From Variovorax sp. PMC12 (lineage in GTDB: Bacteria > Pseudomonadota > Gammaproteobacteria > Burkholderiales > Burkholderiaceae_C): DNA of 64,000 bases. Position 1 is the stretch's first letter; each line of letters starts with the position of its first letter. The stretch spans positions 2,987,001-3,051,000 of the forward strand of contig NZ_CP027773.1 in the NCBI RefSeq assembly GCF_003019815.1, given 5' to 3'. Below, one piece after another: positions 16,201-24,412 of this stretch. Below the pieces are notes generated by a model. That model did not search any database. It was not told the DNA's origin and saw only the letters and a list, made by a program, of their open reading frames with translations. Position numbers and translations under genes: made by a program.

Positions 16201-16989
16201 ATGACGACTCATATTCTGAACAGCCTGACTGTCGAGATCGACGGTGAAGGCGAGGCGCTGCTGTGCATCCACGGACTCGGCGGCTCATCGAACAACTGGA
16301 CCCCACTGTTGCCGGCGCTTGGCGGTTTTCGCCGTATCAGGCCCGACCTGCCAGGCAGCGCGAGATCGCCACTGCCGGCTGACGGAAAGGCTTTGTCAAT
16401 CAAGGGCTACGTGGATGCAATGTCGCAGCTGCTTGCGGAGCTCGGCATCGGGTCGGTGCATGTGATGGCGCACTCGATGGGCACGATCGTCGCTCAACAC
16501 TTGGCACTGCGCGATCCCGGTACAGTGAAATCGCTGGCACTCTTCGGCCCGCTGGCTGCGCCTCCCGATGCCGCGCGCCCCAACATCGCGGCCCGGGCCA
16601 ACGCGGCGCGGGGCGGTGTGTCGGCCATGCAGGAGATCGCCGACGCCATCGTGAAGGGCGCGACGAGCACGCGAACGAAGGAGCAGCAACCGGCGGTGCT
16701 CGCGCTGGTGCGTGAGAGCGTGATGCGCCAGTCGCCCGAGGGTTACGCGCAGAGCTGTGCGGCGCTCGCCGATGCGCAGTCGGCCGCGCTCGAACGCCTT
16801 GATGTGCCGACGCTCTTGGTCACCGGCGACCAAGACGGAGTAGCCCCGGCGGCAAACGTCCGCGCCATGCAGGAACGCATCGCCGGCAGCCGCCTCGTCA
16901 TCCTCGACGGGTGCGGTCACTGGACGACTTTCGAGCAGCCGCAGCGCTGCATACAAGAACTCGAAGCCTTCTACGCGGCACTCCGCTGA
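16201..16989 (+). CDS. Alpha/beta-fold hydrolase
   Basis: A 262-residue cytoplasmic alpha/beta hydrolase of the enol-lactonase/esterase type. The oxyanion region is LCIHGLGGSSNNW, the nucleophile elbow AHSMGT (VHVMAHSMGTIVAQHLAL), the acid lies in LLVTGDQDGVAP and the catalytic His in LDGCGHWTTFEQP. All triad positions are present. ATG 16201 follows GAAAGG. It lies between an FAH-family enzyme and an amidohydrolase, so it probably hydrolyses a lactone, ester or ring-cleavage intermediate in the same pathway. Confidence 0.88.
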   Translation: MTTHILNSLTVEIDGEGEALLCIHGLGGSSNNWTPLLPALGGFRRIRPDLPGSARSPLPADGKALSIKGYVDAMSQLLAELGIGSVHVMAHSMGTIVAQHLALRDPGTVKSLALFGPLAAPPDAARPNIAARANAARGGVSAMQEIADAIVKGATSTRTKEQQPAVLALVRESVMRQSPEGYAQSCAALADAQSAALERLDVPTLLVTGDQDGVAPAANVRAMQERIAGSRLVILDGCGHWTTFEQPQRCIQELEAFYAALR

Positions 16990-17050
16990 GACGTCGCGAG
17001 ACTCCATTTCGACAACCCATTGCCGGCACCGCATGCCGGAGGAGACAACG

Positions 17051-18391
17051 ATGACCCGTATTGCATTCACCAATGTCCGCATCTTCGACGGCACGGGCGA
17101 AGACCCTTATACCGGTGACCTTCTCGTCGAAGGAAAGCGCATCGTAGAAGTCGCTCGCTTTCCGAAGCGCGTGAGCACCGATGACGCGCGCGTGATCGAC
17201 GGAAAGGGGCGCTTCCTCATGCCCGGCATGACCGAGGCCCACACGCACTTTTCGTGGAATGACCAACCCTCGCTCGCGGCCATCCAGTTCATGCCGCCCG
17301 AAGAACACATGCTCTGGTGCGTGCGCGTCGCCAAGCGCTACCTGGACATGGGCTGGACCTCGGCGATTGGCGCAGCCGCAGCCAAGCCGCGCCTGGACGT
17401 GGTGCTGCGCAATGCCATTGAAGCAGGCGAGTTCCCAGGCCCGCGCTACTTGGCCGGCAGCCAGGAGATCACCACCATCGGCGCGTTGGGCGACAACACG
17501 CTGCCACACATGAAGTTCGAAGAACTCAGCTTCGGCAGCGTGTGCAGCGGCCCCGAAGAGATCCGCAAGTCGGCGCGCACCTTCATCAAGTACGGTGTCG
17601 ATCACCTGAAAATCAATCTGTCCGGCGAGTACATTGCTGGCCTGCCCGCCGAGATGTCACCTTTCGCGGAAGACGAGGTGGCCATGCTCGCGCTAGAGGC
17701 CAAGCGCTACGGCAAACGCATGGCTGCGCACGCGCGCTCGAGCGAGTCGGTCAAGCAGTGCGTGCGCCACGGCATCGAGATGGTCTATCACGCCAGCTTC
17801 GCAGATGCCGAAGCACTTGACATGCTCGAAGAGGCAAAAGACCGGCATTTCGTGGCGCCCGGCATAGGCTGGCTCATTCGCACGACTTACAACGCGGCCG
17901 AATACGGTATCACCGAAGCCGTGGCGACGCAGATGGGCTACAAGCGCGAGCTGGAGGTGGCATCGGCTTCACTGCGCGAAATGCACAAGCGCGGCATCCG
18001 CATCCTGCCCGGCGGTGACTACGGCTTTGCCTGGATGCCGCACGGCACCAACGCCAACGACCTGCAATATTTCGTCGACTACATCGGCATGACGCCGAAG
18101 GAAGCGCTGATGGCGGCTACACGGCTGGGCGGCCAGATCATGCTCCGGCCCGACGAGCTGGGGCAGTTGAAGGCGGGCTTCCTGGCGGACATCGTGCTGG
18201 TCGACGGCGATCCGCTGCAAGATCTTTCGTTGCTCACCGATCCGGCCAAGGTGCAGCTCGTGATGAAAGACGGCGTGATTCACAAGGATTGTGCGACGCC
18301 CGTACCTTCGGATGCCGCTCTGCACTTGGAAGGCGGCGATACACCGCTGCGGGAACAGGGGGTCAAGGAGGCATTGGCGGAGATGCACTGA
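17051..18391 (+). CDS. Amidohydrolase-family metal-dependent hydrolase
   Basis: A 446-residue amidohydrolase of the imidazolonepropionase/prolidase-like group. The N-terminal beta part (FTNVRIFDGTGE) leads to the metal site in MPGMTEAHTHFSW (His-x-His). Further metal-site candidates are a Lys in HLKINLSGEY and His residues in MAAHARSSES and MVYHASFAD. An Asp lies in LPGGDYGFAWMPHGTN, and the C-terminal GQLKAGFLADIVLVDGDP is typical. ATG 17051 follows GGAGGAGA. As third gene of the operon it likely opens a cyclic amide, imide or ester. The substrate cannot be assigned. Confidence 0.87.
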   Translation: MTRIAFTNVRIFDGTGEDPYTGDLLVEGKRIVEVARFPKRVSTDDARVIDGKGRFLMPGMTEAHTHFSWNDQPSLAAIQFMPPEEHMLWCVRVAKRYLDMGWTSAIGAAAAKPRLDVVLRNAIEAGEFPGPRYLAGSQEITTIGALGDNTLPHMKFEELSFGSVCSGPEEIRKSARTFIKYGVDHLKINLSGEYIAGLPAEMSPFAEDEVAMLALEAKRYGKRMAAHARSSESVKQCVRHGIEMVYHASFADAEALDMLEEAKDRHFVAPGIGWLIRTTYNAAEYGITEAVATQMGYKRELEVASASLREMHKRGIRILPGGDYGFAWMPHGTNANDLQYFVDYIGMTPKEALMAATRLGGQIMLRPDELGQLKAGFLADIVLVDGDPLQDLSLLTDPAKVQLVMKDGVIHKDCATPVPSDAALHLEGGDTPLREQGVKEALAEMH

Positions 18392-18608
18392 AAGCAGTCC
18401 TTACCAACGATGGCTTTGCCAAACGCGGAGCCATCGCTTCGGGGCCGTCAAAATTCGAGGCGCGAACGGCAGCTTTCGAGCGCTGCGCACTTCCGCAATG
18501 GCCCCACCGCGGTCTTCCCACATTGTCCAAAGCTGCCGGTCCCGCCAAAGCCAAAAGACATCTCCCTCCATGCACTGTCTAGCTAGGCACGCTGAATAAA
18601 CTCCAGCC

Positions 18609-19268
18609 ATGTCCGCCGCTCTAGCCCCACGCCCCAAGTGCACCGCTTGCCTGCGTCCGCTGAGCGGCTGCATTTGCCGCTGGGTCGCGCCCACCGCCCA
18701 TGCCGTGGAGGTACTGGTGCTGCAGCACCCGCTGGAGGTGCACCAAGCCAAAGGCAGTGCCCGCCTGCTGCACCTCAGCTTGGCGCGCTGCCGCCTGGTG
18801 GTGGGTGAGGCATTCGCCGTGCCGGTCTGGCCGGTGGACGGGAAGCACACGCTGCTGCTGTACCCGGACAGTCTGCAAGATGCCGCCCCGGACTTGCGGG
18901 TCTCACCCCAGCTACCGCCCGAGTGGCTGCAAGCCCAGTCGCGCCTGCGTCTGGTCGTGCTGGACGGCACCTGGCGCAAAAGCCGAAAAATGCTCTACCA
19001 AAGCCCGCCACTGCAACAGTTGCCCCGCTTGGCCCTGCGCAACCTGCCGCCTTCGCACTACCGTATCCGCAAAGCCCATGGACCCGACCAACTGTCCACG
19101 CTGGAGGCGACCTGCTACGCCTTGAGCCAACTGGAAGGAGACGCGGAGCGGTTCCAGCCCTTGTTGAATGCCTTCGACGGGTTTGTCGAGTACTTGGAGC
19201 AAGCTGGCGGGCAGCGAGACGCGCAAACCGGCAAGTCCCGCCCTCCAAAGCTTACGGGGTTCATCTAA
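18609..19268 (+). CDS. DTW-domain protein, probable tRNA-uridine aminocarboxypropyltransferase
   Basis: A 219-residue DTW-domain (TapT/YfiP-like) protein. The family moves the 3-amino-3-carboxypropyl group of SAM onto tRNA uridine (acp3U). An N-terminal CTACLRPLSGCIC cysteine cluster resembles the zinc site. LQHPLEVHQAKGSARLL, the hallmark VVLDGTWRKSRKML with the Asp-x-Thr-Trp motif, and RKAHGPDQLSTLEA follow. Length is usual. It stands alone; the 217 bases before it contain nothing recognisable. Confidence 0.85.
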   Translation: MSAALAPRPKCTACLRPLSGCICRWVAPTAHAVEVLVLQHPLEVHQAKGSARLLHLSLARCRLVVGEAFAVPVWPVDGKHTLLLYPDSLQDAAPDLRVSPQLPPEWLQAQSRLRLVVLDGTWRKSRKMLYQSPPLQQLPRLALRNLPPSHYRIRKAHGPDQLSTLEATCYALSQLEGDAERFQPLLNAFDGFVEYLEQAGGQRDAQTGKSRPPKLTGFI

Positions 19269-19390
19269 GTGACCAACTGAATGTCTGGTTGGGCCGCGGA
19301 CCCACAAGCCACCTCAATCAAGCCGAATTTCCTCCATCACGGAAGCTTCAGCTGTCGCAGCTGAATCTGCGGCCTGCAGATCGACCGCTG

Positions 19391-19560
19391 TCAGCCGGGC
19401 GCGGGCGCTCCGCGTCGCGCCTTCTCGCTCACCTGAAACAGCTCTCCCGCCTTGCGAGCCATATCAGCCGCAAGCCAGAGCAGATTGCCCAGTGCCGAGC
19501 CGCTTCACCGTTGTGCCAGTCGATGCCTTCGCCGTGGCATACCTTCCACAGCAGCACCGA
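19391..19560 (-). pseudogene. Truncated, frameshifted copy of the 20180-20449 gene
   Basis: The minus strand repeats the C-terminal half of the 20180 gene. VCHGEGIDWHNGE is identical, then a one-base loss in CAG(T)TGCCGAG shifts the frame, after which the original frame resumes as WLAADMARKAGELFQVSE and ends at TGA (19391-19393). The first 40 or so codons are missing and a degraded palindromic repeat abuts the break. It is a dead duplicate. Confidence 0.7.
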
Positions 19561-19568
19561 ACGCTCAC

Positions 19569-19640
19569 GCCGATGAGGTGGCCTGCGCAGCGAAATAAAG
19601 GAGGGGCGGAGGACATTCGCTGCGGGGAGCACCCGGCGTC
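19569..19640 (+). repeat. Palindromic MITE-like repeat, degraded copy
   Basis: It shares GCGCAGCGAAATAAAGGAGG and GGACATTCGC with the full copy at 20613-20699, but its inverted ends are worn (GAGGTGGCCTGC versus GCGGGGAGCACCC). It lies at the break point of the truncated gene copy. Confidence 0.6.
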
Positions 19641-19851
19641 CTGCGCACGGTGAGTGCGGCTGTGGCGTTGGGGGTTCGAACGCTGGGACGAGTTGCAGAT
19701 GGATATGCGCGGGTGCGCCGCTGAGCTTTTTACGAACGGCGAGCGCCGATGAACCAAAAATAGTCGGCAACATGGACATTGAAATGGCGCAGACTGCGCT
19801 TCCCTATGCGACCAGGACCGGTCGCATTCTTTGAAAGAAAGGAAGCATGTC

Positions 19852-20154
19852 ATGGTCACAGTCGCGTTGTTCGTTCGCCTGGAAGCGAAGCCCGGTAAAG
19901 AGAAAGAGGTCGAGAGTTTTCTCAAGGGGGGTCTTCCTCTCGTCATGGAAGAGCCAGCCACTACCGCCTGGTTCGGCATTCGCCTTGGGCCGTCGACCTT
20001 CGGAATCTTCGATGCCTTTCCGGATGACGCAGGCCGCCAAGCGCATCTGTCGGGCAAGGTTGCGGCGGCTTTGATGGCACAGGCGGGGGAGTTGTTCTCC
20101 GAGTCGCCATCCATTCAAAGTGTCGACGTGCTTGCGGCAAAGCTACCCGGCTAG
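19852..20154 (+). CDS. Antibiotic biosynthesis monooxygenase (ABM)-domain protein
   Basis: A 100-residue dimeric alpha/beta-barrel protein of the ABM type. TVALFVRLEAKPGKEKEVESFL forms the first strand and helix, PATTAWFGIRLGPSTFGIFDAFPDDAGRQAHL the middle, and SGKVAAALMAQAGELF the last helix. Such proteins range from cofactor-less monooxygenases to stress proteins of unknown role. ATG 19852 follows AAAGGAAG at a normal distance; an in-frame TTG seven codons earlier is unlikely. It is a single-gene unit. Confidence 0.8.
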   Translation: MVTVALFVRLEAKPGKEKEVESFLKGGLPLVMEEPATTAWFGIRLGPSTFGIFDAFPDDAGRQAHLSGKVAAALMAQAGELFSESPSIQSVDVLAAKLPG

Positions 20155-20179
20155 GCAACCCGTCAGAGCGCGCCAGCCG

Positions 20180-20449
20180 CTAGCCGCCGGGCTCGGGCGC
20201 TGCGCGTCGCGCCGTCTCGCTCACCTGAAACAGCTCCCCCGCCTTGCGAGCCATATCAGCCGCAAGCCAGAGCAGGTTGTCCAGTTGCCGAGGCCCTTCA
20301 CCGTTGTGCCAGTCGATGCCTTCGCCATGGCAGACCCACAGCAGGGCTTCGAGTTGCGAGAGGGTGTTTTCGAGAAGATCCGCCGGGTCTTGGGCGTTGT
20401 CTTCGGAAGCTACCGGCGTAGTTGGCCGGGCTATAGTCTTGCTAGCCAT
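20180..20449 (-). CDS. Small hypothetical protein (DUF3077-like)
   Basis: An 89-residue soluble protein beginning MASKTIARPTTPVASEDNAQ. It has a helical body, LLENTLSQLEALLWVCHGEGIDWHNGEGPRQLDNLLWLAADMARKAGELF. The size and helix pattern recall small DUF3077-type proteins, but I do not recognise it firmly. A frameshifted second copy lies 620 bp away at 19391-19560, so the locus has been duplicated. It is convergent with the ABM gene, 25 bp between stops. Confidence 0.6.
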   Translation of the reverse strand: MASKTIARPTTPVASEDNAQDPADLLENTLSQLEALLWVCHGEGIDWHNGEGPRQLDNLLWLAADMARKAGELFQVSETARRAAPEPGG

Positions 20450-20826
20450 TTTTGTGCGGTTCCTTCCAAGGTGGTTGCACGAACCTGGTTAGACGGTCGG
20501 GGTGCTCGATACACCTCGGCCGTCGCCTTTTGATACCTCGCATTTGCATCGCTGCTTTCGCACCGACGACCTGCCGCGAGGCAAGCAGCCTTCGAACATT
20601 TCGGTGTTGGGTGTGCCGATGGGGTGCCTTGCGCAGCGAAATAAAGGAGGAGCCCGAAAGGCGGGGGACATTCGCGGAGCAAGGCACCCCGTCGGCGTGA
20701 GCACGCCCTGAAGGCATCCGACACACACGCATTCGATACCGCATCGAGCCGCAAGGCTTCTGCGCCGTCCGGCATGCGAATCGCGCCCGCGCCGCAGAAT
20801 TGCCGCTCCTCTGGAGCCGCACCGTC
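20450..20826. other. 377-bp intergenic region with palindromic repeat
   Basis: Between the small 20180 gene and the Old Yellow Enzyme gene. It holds the full palindromic repeat (20613-20699). Short open frames here are not protein-like. The last 40 bases before 20827 should carry the promoter or ribosome-binding site of the oxidoreductase, but no clear motif is seen. Confidence 0.5.
20613..20699 (+). repeat. Palindromic MITE-like repeat, full copy
   Basis: An 87-bp element with perfect 12-bp inverted ends, GGGGTGCCTTGC (20621-20632) and GCAAGGCACCCC (20679-20690), extended outward by GCCGA/TCGGC. Inside are AAATAAAGGAGG, a small GCC/GGC hairpin and GGGGGACATTCGCGG. The whole can fold into one long stem. 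A related copy lies at 58631-58721 and a worn one at 19569-19640. Confidence 0.75.
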
Positions 20827-21960
20827 ATGAGTCAACCAACATTCCCGCCCCGCCTGTTCGAGCCCCTGAAGCTCGGCCAGCTTGAGATAGACAACCGCAT
20901 CATCATCGCGCCCATGTGCCAGTACTCCGCCACGGAGGGCACGCCGGGCGACTGGCATCTGATCCACCTCGGCCACCTGGCGCTTTCCGGCGCGGGGCTG
21001 CTGATCATCGAGGCAACGGCTGTGGAGGCCGAAGGGCGCATCTCCCCCGGCGACCTCGGCCTTTACTCCGATGCCAATGAAGAAGGCCTGGCGCGGGTGC
21101 TGCATGCCACGCGCGCTTTTTCGCCGATCAAGATCGCCATGCAACTGGGGCACGCGGGGCGCAAGGCGTCTAGCCGCGCGCCCTGGGAAGGCGGCAAGCA
21201 GATCCGCCCCGGCGAGCCCGGCGGATGGAAGGCATATGCGCCCTCGCCCGTTCCGCATTCGCCCACCGAAGACCCGCCCATCGCCCTCGACGCCGCCGGC
21301 CTGCGGCGCGTGCGCGATGCCTTCGTGGCGGCGGCACGGCGCGCGGCGCGGCTGGGCATCGACGGCATCGAGATCCACGCGGCGCACGGCTATCTGCTGC
21401 ACCAGTTCCTGTCGCCCATCGCCAACCACCGCGACGACGAATACGGCGGCAGCCTGGAGAACCGCATGCGCTTTCCGCTCGAAGTGTTCGACGCGGTGCG
21501 CGAAGCCTTCCCGGCCGAGCGGCCGGTGTGGGTGCGCGTGTCGGCCAGCGACTGGGTGCCCGGCGGCTGGGACCTCGACGGCACGGTCGCGTTCTCGCAA
21601 GCGCTGAAGGCACGCGGCTGCGCGGCCATCCATGTGTCGAGCGGCGGCGTGTCGCCTCAGCAGGCCATCACGCTGGGCGCGGGCTACCAGGTGCCGTTCG
21701 CGCAACGCATCAAGGCCGCGGTCGGGCTGCCGACCATTGCCGTGGGGCTCATCACCGAGCCGGCCCATGCCGAGGCCATCATTGCCGACGGGCAGGCCGA
21801 CGCGGTGTCGCTGGCCCGCGCGATGCTGTACGACCCGCGCTGGCCTTGGCACGCGGCGGCCGAGCTGGGCGCGCAGGTGAAGGCGCCGCACCAGTACTGG
21901 CGCTCGCAGCCGCGCGAGTTCAAGGACCTGTTCGAGAACGCGGCGTTCGGCGCGCGCTAG
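20827..21960 (+). CDS. NADH:flavin oxidoreductase, Old Yellow Enzyme family (YqjM/XenA-like)
   Basis: A 377-residue FMN-dependent TIM-barrel ene-reductase. It has LFEPLKLGQLEIDNRIIIAPMCQYSA (the Cys typical of the YqjM/XenA class), QLGHAGRKASS, the HAAHGYLLHQFLSPIANHR block with the substrate-binding His pair, DDEYGGSLENR, and FMN phosphate contacts in SLARAMLYDPRWPW. Such enzymes reduce activated C=C bonds, nitro-compounds and electrophiles using NAD(P)H. ATG 20827 matches the family N-terminus. Its stop overlaps the convergent GNAT stop by two bases. Confidence 0.93.
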   Translation: MSQPTFPPRLFEPLKLGQLEIDNRIIIAPMCQYSATEGTPGDWHLIHLGHLALSGAGLLIIEATAVEAEGRISPGDLGLYSDANEEGLARVLHATRAFSPIKIAMQLGHAGRKASSRAPWEGGKQIRPGEPGGWKAYAPSPVPHSPTEDPPIALDAAGLRRVRDAFVAAARRAARLGIDGIEIHAAHGYLLHQFLSPIANHRDDEYGGSLENRMRFPLEVFDAVREAFPAERPVWVRVSASDWVPGGWDLDGTVAFSQALKARGCAAIHVSSGGVSPQQAITLGAGYQVPFAQRIKAAVGLPTIAVGLITEPAHAEAIIADGQADAVSLARAMLYDPRWPWHAAAELGAQVKAPHQYWRSQPREFKDLFENAAFGAR

Positions 21961-22499
21961 GCCCCGGCCAGGTCCAGATAGAAAAAGGTGGTGGCGCACG
22001 GCTCGCCCCGCGGCAGCAGCGCGAAGCCGGGAACGCTGCCCACCCGCGTCCAACCCGTGCGGGCGTAGAGCCGCTCGGCCTCGGGGCTGGAGGTGTCGAG
22101 CACCAGCAGCGTCTTGCCGCGCTCGCGCGCCTGCTGCTCGGCGGCCCGCATCAGCAGCTCGCCGATGCCCCGGCGCCGCGCCCTGCGGTGCACCAGCATC
22201 TTGGAAACCTCGCCGCGGTGCGGCTGGTTCTCGGGCTGCGCCAGCACCAACTGCACGGTGCCGACGATGCCTTCGGCGTCTTCGGCCACCAGCAAGTCGC
22301 GCTCGCCGGCGGCCACGCCCGCGGCCACGTTGCGCCAGAAAGCCTGTGCGCGCTCGGGCGTGAGCGGATGCATGAAGCTGACCGACGCGCCGCCCTCGAC
22401 GCAGTCGATCAGCAGGTCGGCCAGCGCCTGCAGCTGGTCATTCTCCACCGCCGAAAGAAGACGGATGCGCGGCGCGTCGAATTTGGTCATGTCGCTCAT
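21957..22499 (-). CDS. GNAT-family N-acetyltransferase
   Basis: A 180-residue GNAT acetyltransferase. Acetyl-CoA contacts are in KMLVHRRARRRGIGELLMRAAEQQA (the R/Q-x-x-G-x-G/A motif), preceded by GTVQLVLAQPENQPHRGEV and followed by LVLDTSSPEAERLYARTGWTRVG. The substrate is unknown. Its ATG overlaps the TGA of the XRE-cupin regulator (ATGA), so the two are cotranslated and the regulator probably controls the pair. ATG 22490 is an alternative start. Confidence 0.9.
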   Translation of the reverse strand: MSDMTKFDAPRIRLLSAVENDQLQALADLLIDCVEGGASVSFMHPLTPERAQAFWRNVAAGVAAGERDLLVAEDAEGIVGTVQLVLAQPENQPHRGEVSKMLVHRRARRRGIGELLMRAAEQQARERGKTLLVLDTSSPEAERLYARTGWTRVGSVPGFALLPRGEPCATTFFYLDLAGA

Positions 22500-23092
22500 T
22501 TCCAGGAAAAAGGCAGGGTCGCGATCACCACGGCGTAGCGCGTGGTCTCGTGCGAGGGGTTGTAGTAGCTCATGGGGCGGTCCAGCACCATCGCCAGGCA
22601 GTCGCCGGTGGAAAGCCGGTGGCTGTCTTCGCCCAGCGTGAGCTCGATGACGCCGTCGAGCACCCACACCTGCTGGTGGATGAGCGGCTCGCGCGCCGAG
22701 CTTTCGTAGGCCACGCGGGCCTTGGGCGGGAACAGCACCTCGACGATCTGTATGGGCGATGCGAAGCCGCTGGGCGACACGTTGCGCCGCACGTAGCCGG
22801 AGTGCGGGTCGCGCCACTGCAGCTGGCCGGCCAGCCGCGACACCGGATCGGCGGCGGGCGCGGGCGCCTCGAACAACGAGGCCAGTGACACGCCGAGGCC
22901 GGTCGCGAGTTTTTCGAGCAGCACGGCGGTGGGACTGCTTTCGCCGCGCTCGATCAGCGAGATCATGGAACGGCTCACGCCGCAGTGCGTGGCCAGCGCG
23001 TCGAGCGAAAGGCCGCGCTGCGCGCGCAGGTCGCGTACGCGCTGCGCGATGCGGTCGTTCAGCCCGGATGAGCCTTCTTCGACTTCCTTCAT
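22496..23092 (-). CDS. XRE-family regulator with cupin domain
   Basis: A 198-residue regulator with an N-terminal helix-turn-helix (RVRDLRAQRGLSLDALATHCGVSRSMISLIERGESSPTA) and a C-terminal cupin (about residues 105-190; HQQVWVLDGVIELTLG, HRLSTGDCLAM). This layout binds a small ligand in the cupin, as in PuuR-like regulators. ATG 23092 is chosen; a GTG at 23110 would add six residues and neither has a clear Shine-Dalgarno. A near-palindrome GGATGAAATATCC (23097-23109) sits right at the start and may be the autoregulatory operator. Confidence 0.87.
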   Translation of the reverse strand: MKEVEEGSSGLNDRIAQRVRDLRAQRGLSLDALATHCGVSRSMISLIERGESSPTAVLLEKLATGLGVSLASLFEAPAPAADPVSRLAGQLQWRDPHSGYVRRNVSPSGFASPIQIVEVLFPPKARVAYESSAREPLIHQQVWVLDGVIELTLGEDSHRLSTGDCLAMVLDRPMSYYNPSHETTRYAVVIATLPFSWK

Positions 23093-23149
23093 ATTGGATG
23101 AAATATCCACTATGACGGAATATACGTCAAGCCTCCCGGCAGTTCGCCC

Positions 23150-24235
23150 TCACCGGGAAGGGCCGATCAATGCGGCACGCGCGGCTTCCGAAGGAAAGAC
23201 GCACGCCACGTCGTGCGCGCAGCCCGGCACGACCACGACCTGGCGCTGCTTCTCGGGCGCGAGCACCGCGCGGTCGTACTGCGCATAGGCCAGGCCGCGC
23301 TGCAGGCGGAAGGTGCCTTGCGCGAGCGCCGCGCAGGAGCGGTCGAGAACGCGGTAGGCCGTGCCCTTGGCATCGTTGCTGTCGAGCGCGCCTTCGAGGT
23401 AGCTGATGTCGGCTTCCGCGTACTGCCGGCGGGCCTGTTCGGCGCTGCGCCCGAGGTGCGCGGGCAGGTCGTCGGTGCCGTACTTCCAGCGGTTCGTTTC
23501 GGGGCATGCGGCGGCGTCGGGCACCGCGAATCCCGCGACCGACGCGCCGTCGGGTGCGAACCGAGGGCGCACCGGGTCGAAATAGAGCCACGTACTCGGG
23601 TCGGCGACCACGTAGCGGATGGCGACCTTGCCCGCCGTGCCCGCCGTCCCGCCGGTCCGCGCGAAGGCGGCATAGCGCTGCACGAACTGTCCGCCGGCCG
23701 AAAAGCCCGCGATGGTGATGGTGCGCAGGCCCGGCCAGCGCTGCACCAGCTCGGCCACGAGCGCGTCCATGACCGCGAACGAGCCGATGCGGCTGCCCGA
23801 TGCCGAACGGCCGCCTTCGAGCCAGGAGCCGCAGGTCCACAGCAGGTAGCCAGGCTGCGGCGCGGGCAGGCCCGGCGTGTTGCAGCGGCCTGCCGCGGCT
23901 TTGTCGGCGGGCACCTGGAACAGCGGCGCGATGACCAGCGTGTCGTCCAGCGTGCCGGCGTTGCGAACGGTGCGCAGCGTTGCCTCGAATGTCTTGTTGG
24001 CGTCGCGCGAATGGCCGTGCATGGCGATGAGCGCCTTGGTCGGGCCGGCTGCGGGATCGAGCGAGGCGTAGTAGTGCACCGCACCTGCGGCACCGTCCGG
24101 CGTGAAGCTGCGCAGGCATTCCGCGGCCGCCGAGGCCGTGCAGGCGGAGGGGTCGGCTGCCGCCGCATAGGCCGGCCAACACACCGGCAGGCACGCGGCC
24201 GCGAGGAAAAGAAGGAGCCTTCTGCAGCTGGGCAT
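23150..24235 (-). CDS. Secreted alpha/beta hydrolase (esterase/depolymerase-like)
   Basis: A 361-residue exported hydrolase. The signal peptide is MPSCRRLLLFLAAACLPVCW plus PAYAAAA, probably cut near residue 27. ALIAMHGHSRDANKTFEATL gives the oxyanion region, ITIAGFSAGGQFVQRYAA the nucleophile elbow (GFSAG), and VVVPGCAHDVACVFPSEAAR the catalytic His. Two cysteine-containing segments near the N-terminus (CTASAAAECLRSF) suggest periplasmic disulfides. The substrate is unknown; polyester depolymerase and feruloyl-esterase relatives share this layout. Confidence 0.8.
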   Translation of the reverse strand: MPSCRRLLLFLAAACLPVCWPAYAAAADPSACTASAAAECLRSFTPDGAAGAVHYYASLDPAAGPTKALIAMHGHSRDANKTFEATLRTVRNAGTLDDTLVIAPLFQVPADKAAAGRCNTPGLPAPQPGYLLWTCGSWLEGGRSASGSRIGSFAVMDALVAELVQRWPGLRTITIAGFSAGGQFVQRYAAFARTGGTAGTAGKVAIRYVVADPSTWLYFDPVRPRFAPDGASVAGFAVPDAAACPETNRWKYGTDDLPAHLGRSAEQARRQYAEADISYLEGALDSNDAKGTAYRVLDRSCAALAQGTFRLQRGLAYAQYDRAVLAPEKQRQVVVVPGCAHDVACVFPSEAARAALIGPSR

Positions 24236-24412
24236 GTTCGCGAAATTCCAAAAAAGGGATGGATGGCGGATTCTCTGCCTGCCGCCATCTGCGAACCTGA
24301 CTGCGCCAGCCGCTATGAACCTAGAGATTTACTCTGTCAAACAGCAAATCTTCGAACACAAATTTGGCGATCAGGCGCAGATCATCCAACATATCTCCAG
24401 CACGATCCGCCC

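Larger units (their letters stand above)
19269..19851. other. 583-bp gene-poor region with gene remnant and repeat
   Basis: No intact gene is supported here. It holds the truncated copy of the 20180 gene (19391-19560) and a degraded palindromic repeat (19569-19640). The rest, including a T-arm-like GGTTCGAAC near 19672, shows no tRNA or coding pattern. Confidence 0.6.

Noticed and set aside
19660..19690. Possible tRNA T-arm (GGTTCGAAC)
   Set aside because: No matching acceptor, D or anticodon stems could be drawn around it.
23213..24412. Long upstream extension of the putA frame
   Set aside because: It is the shadow of the minus-strand esterase; PutA homology starts at ATG 24413.
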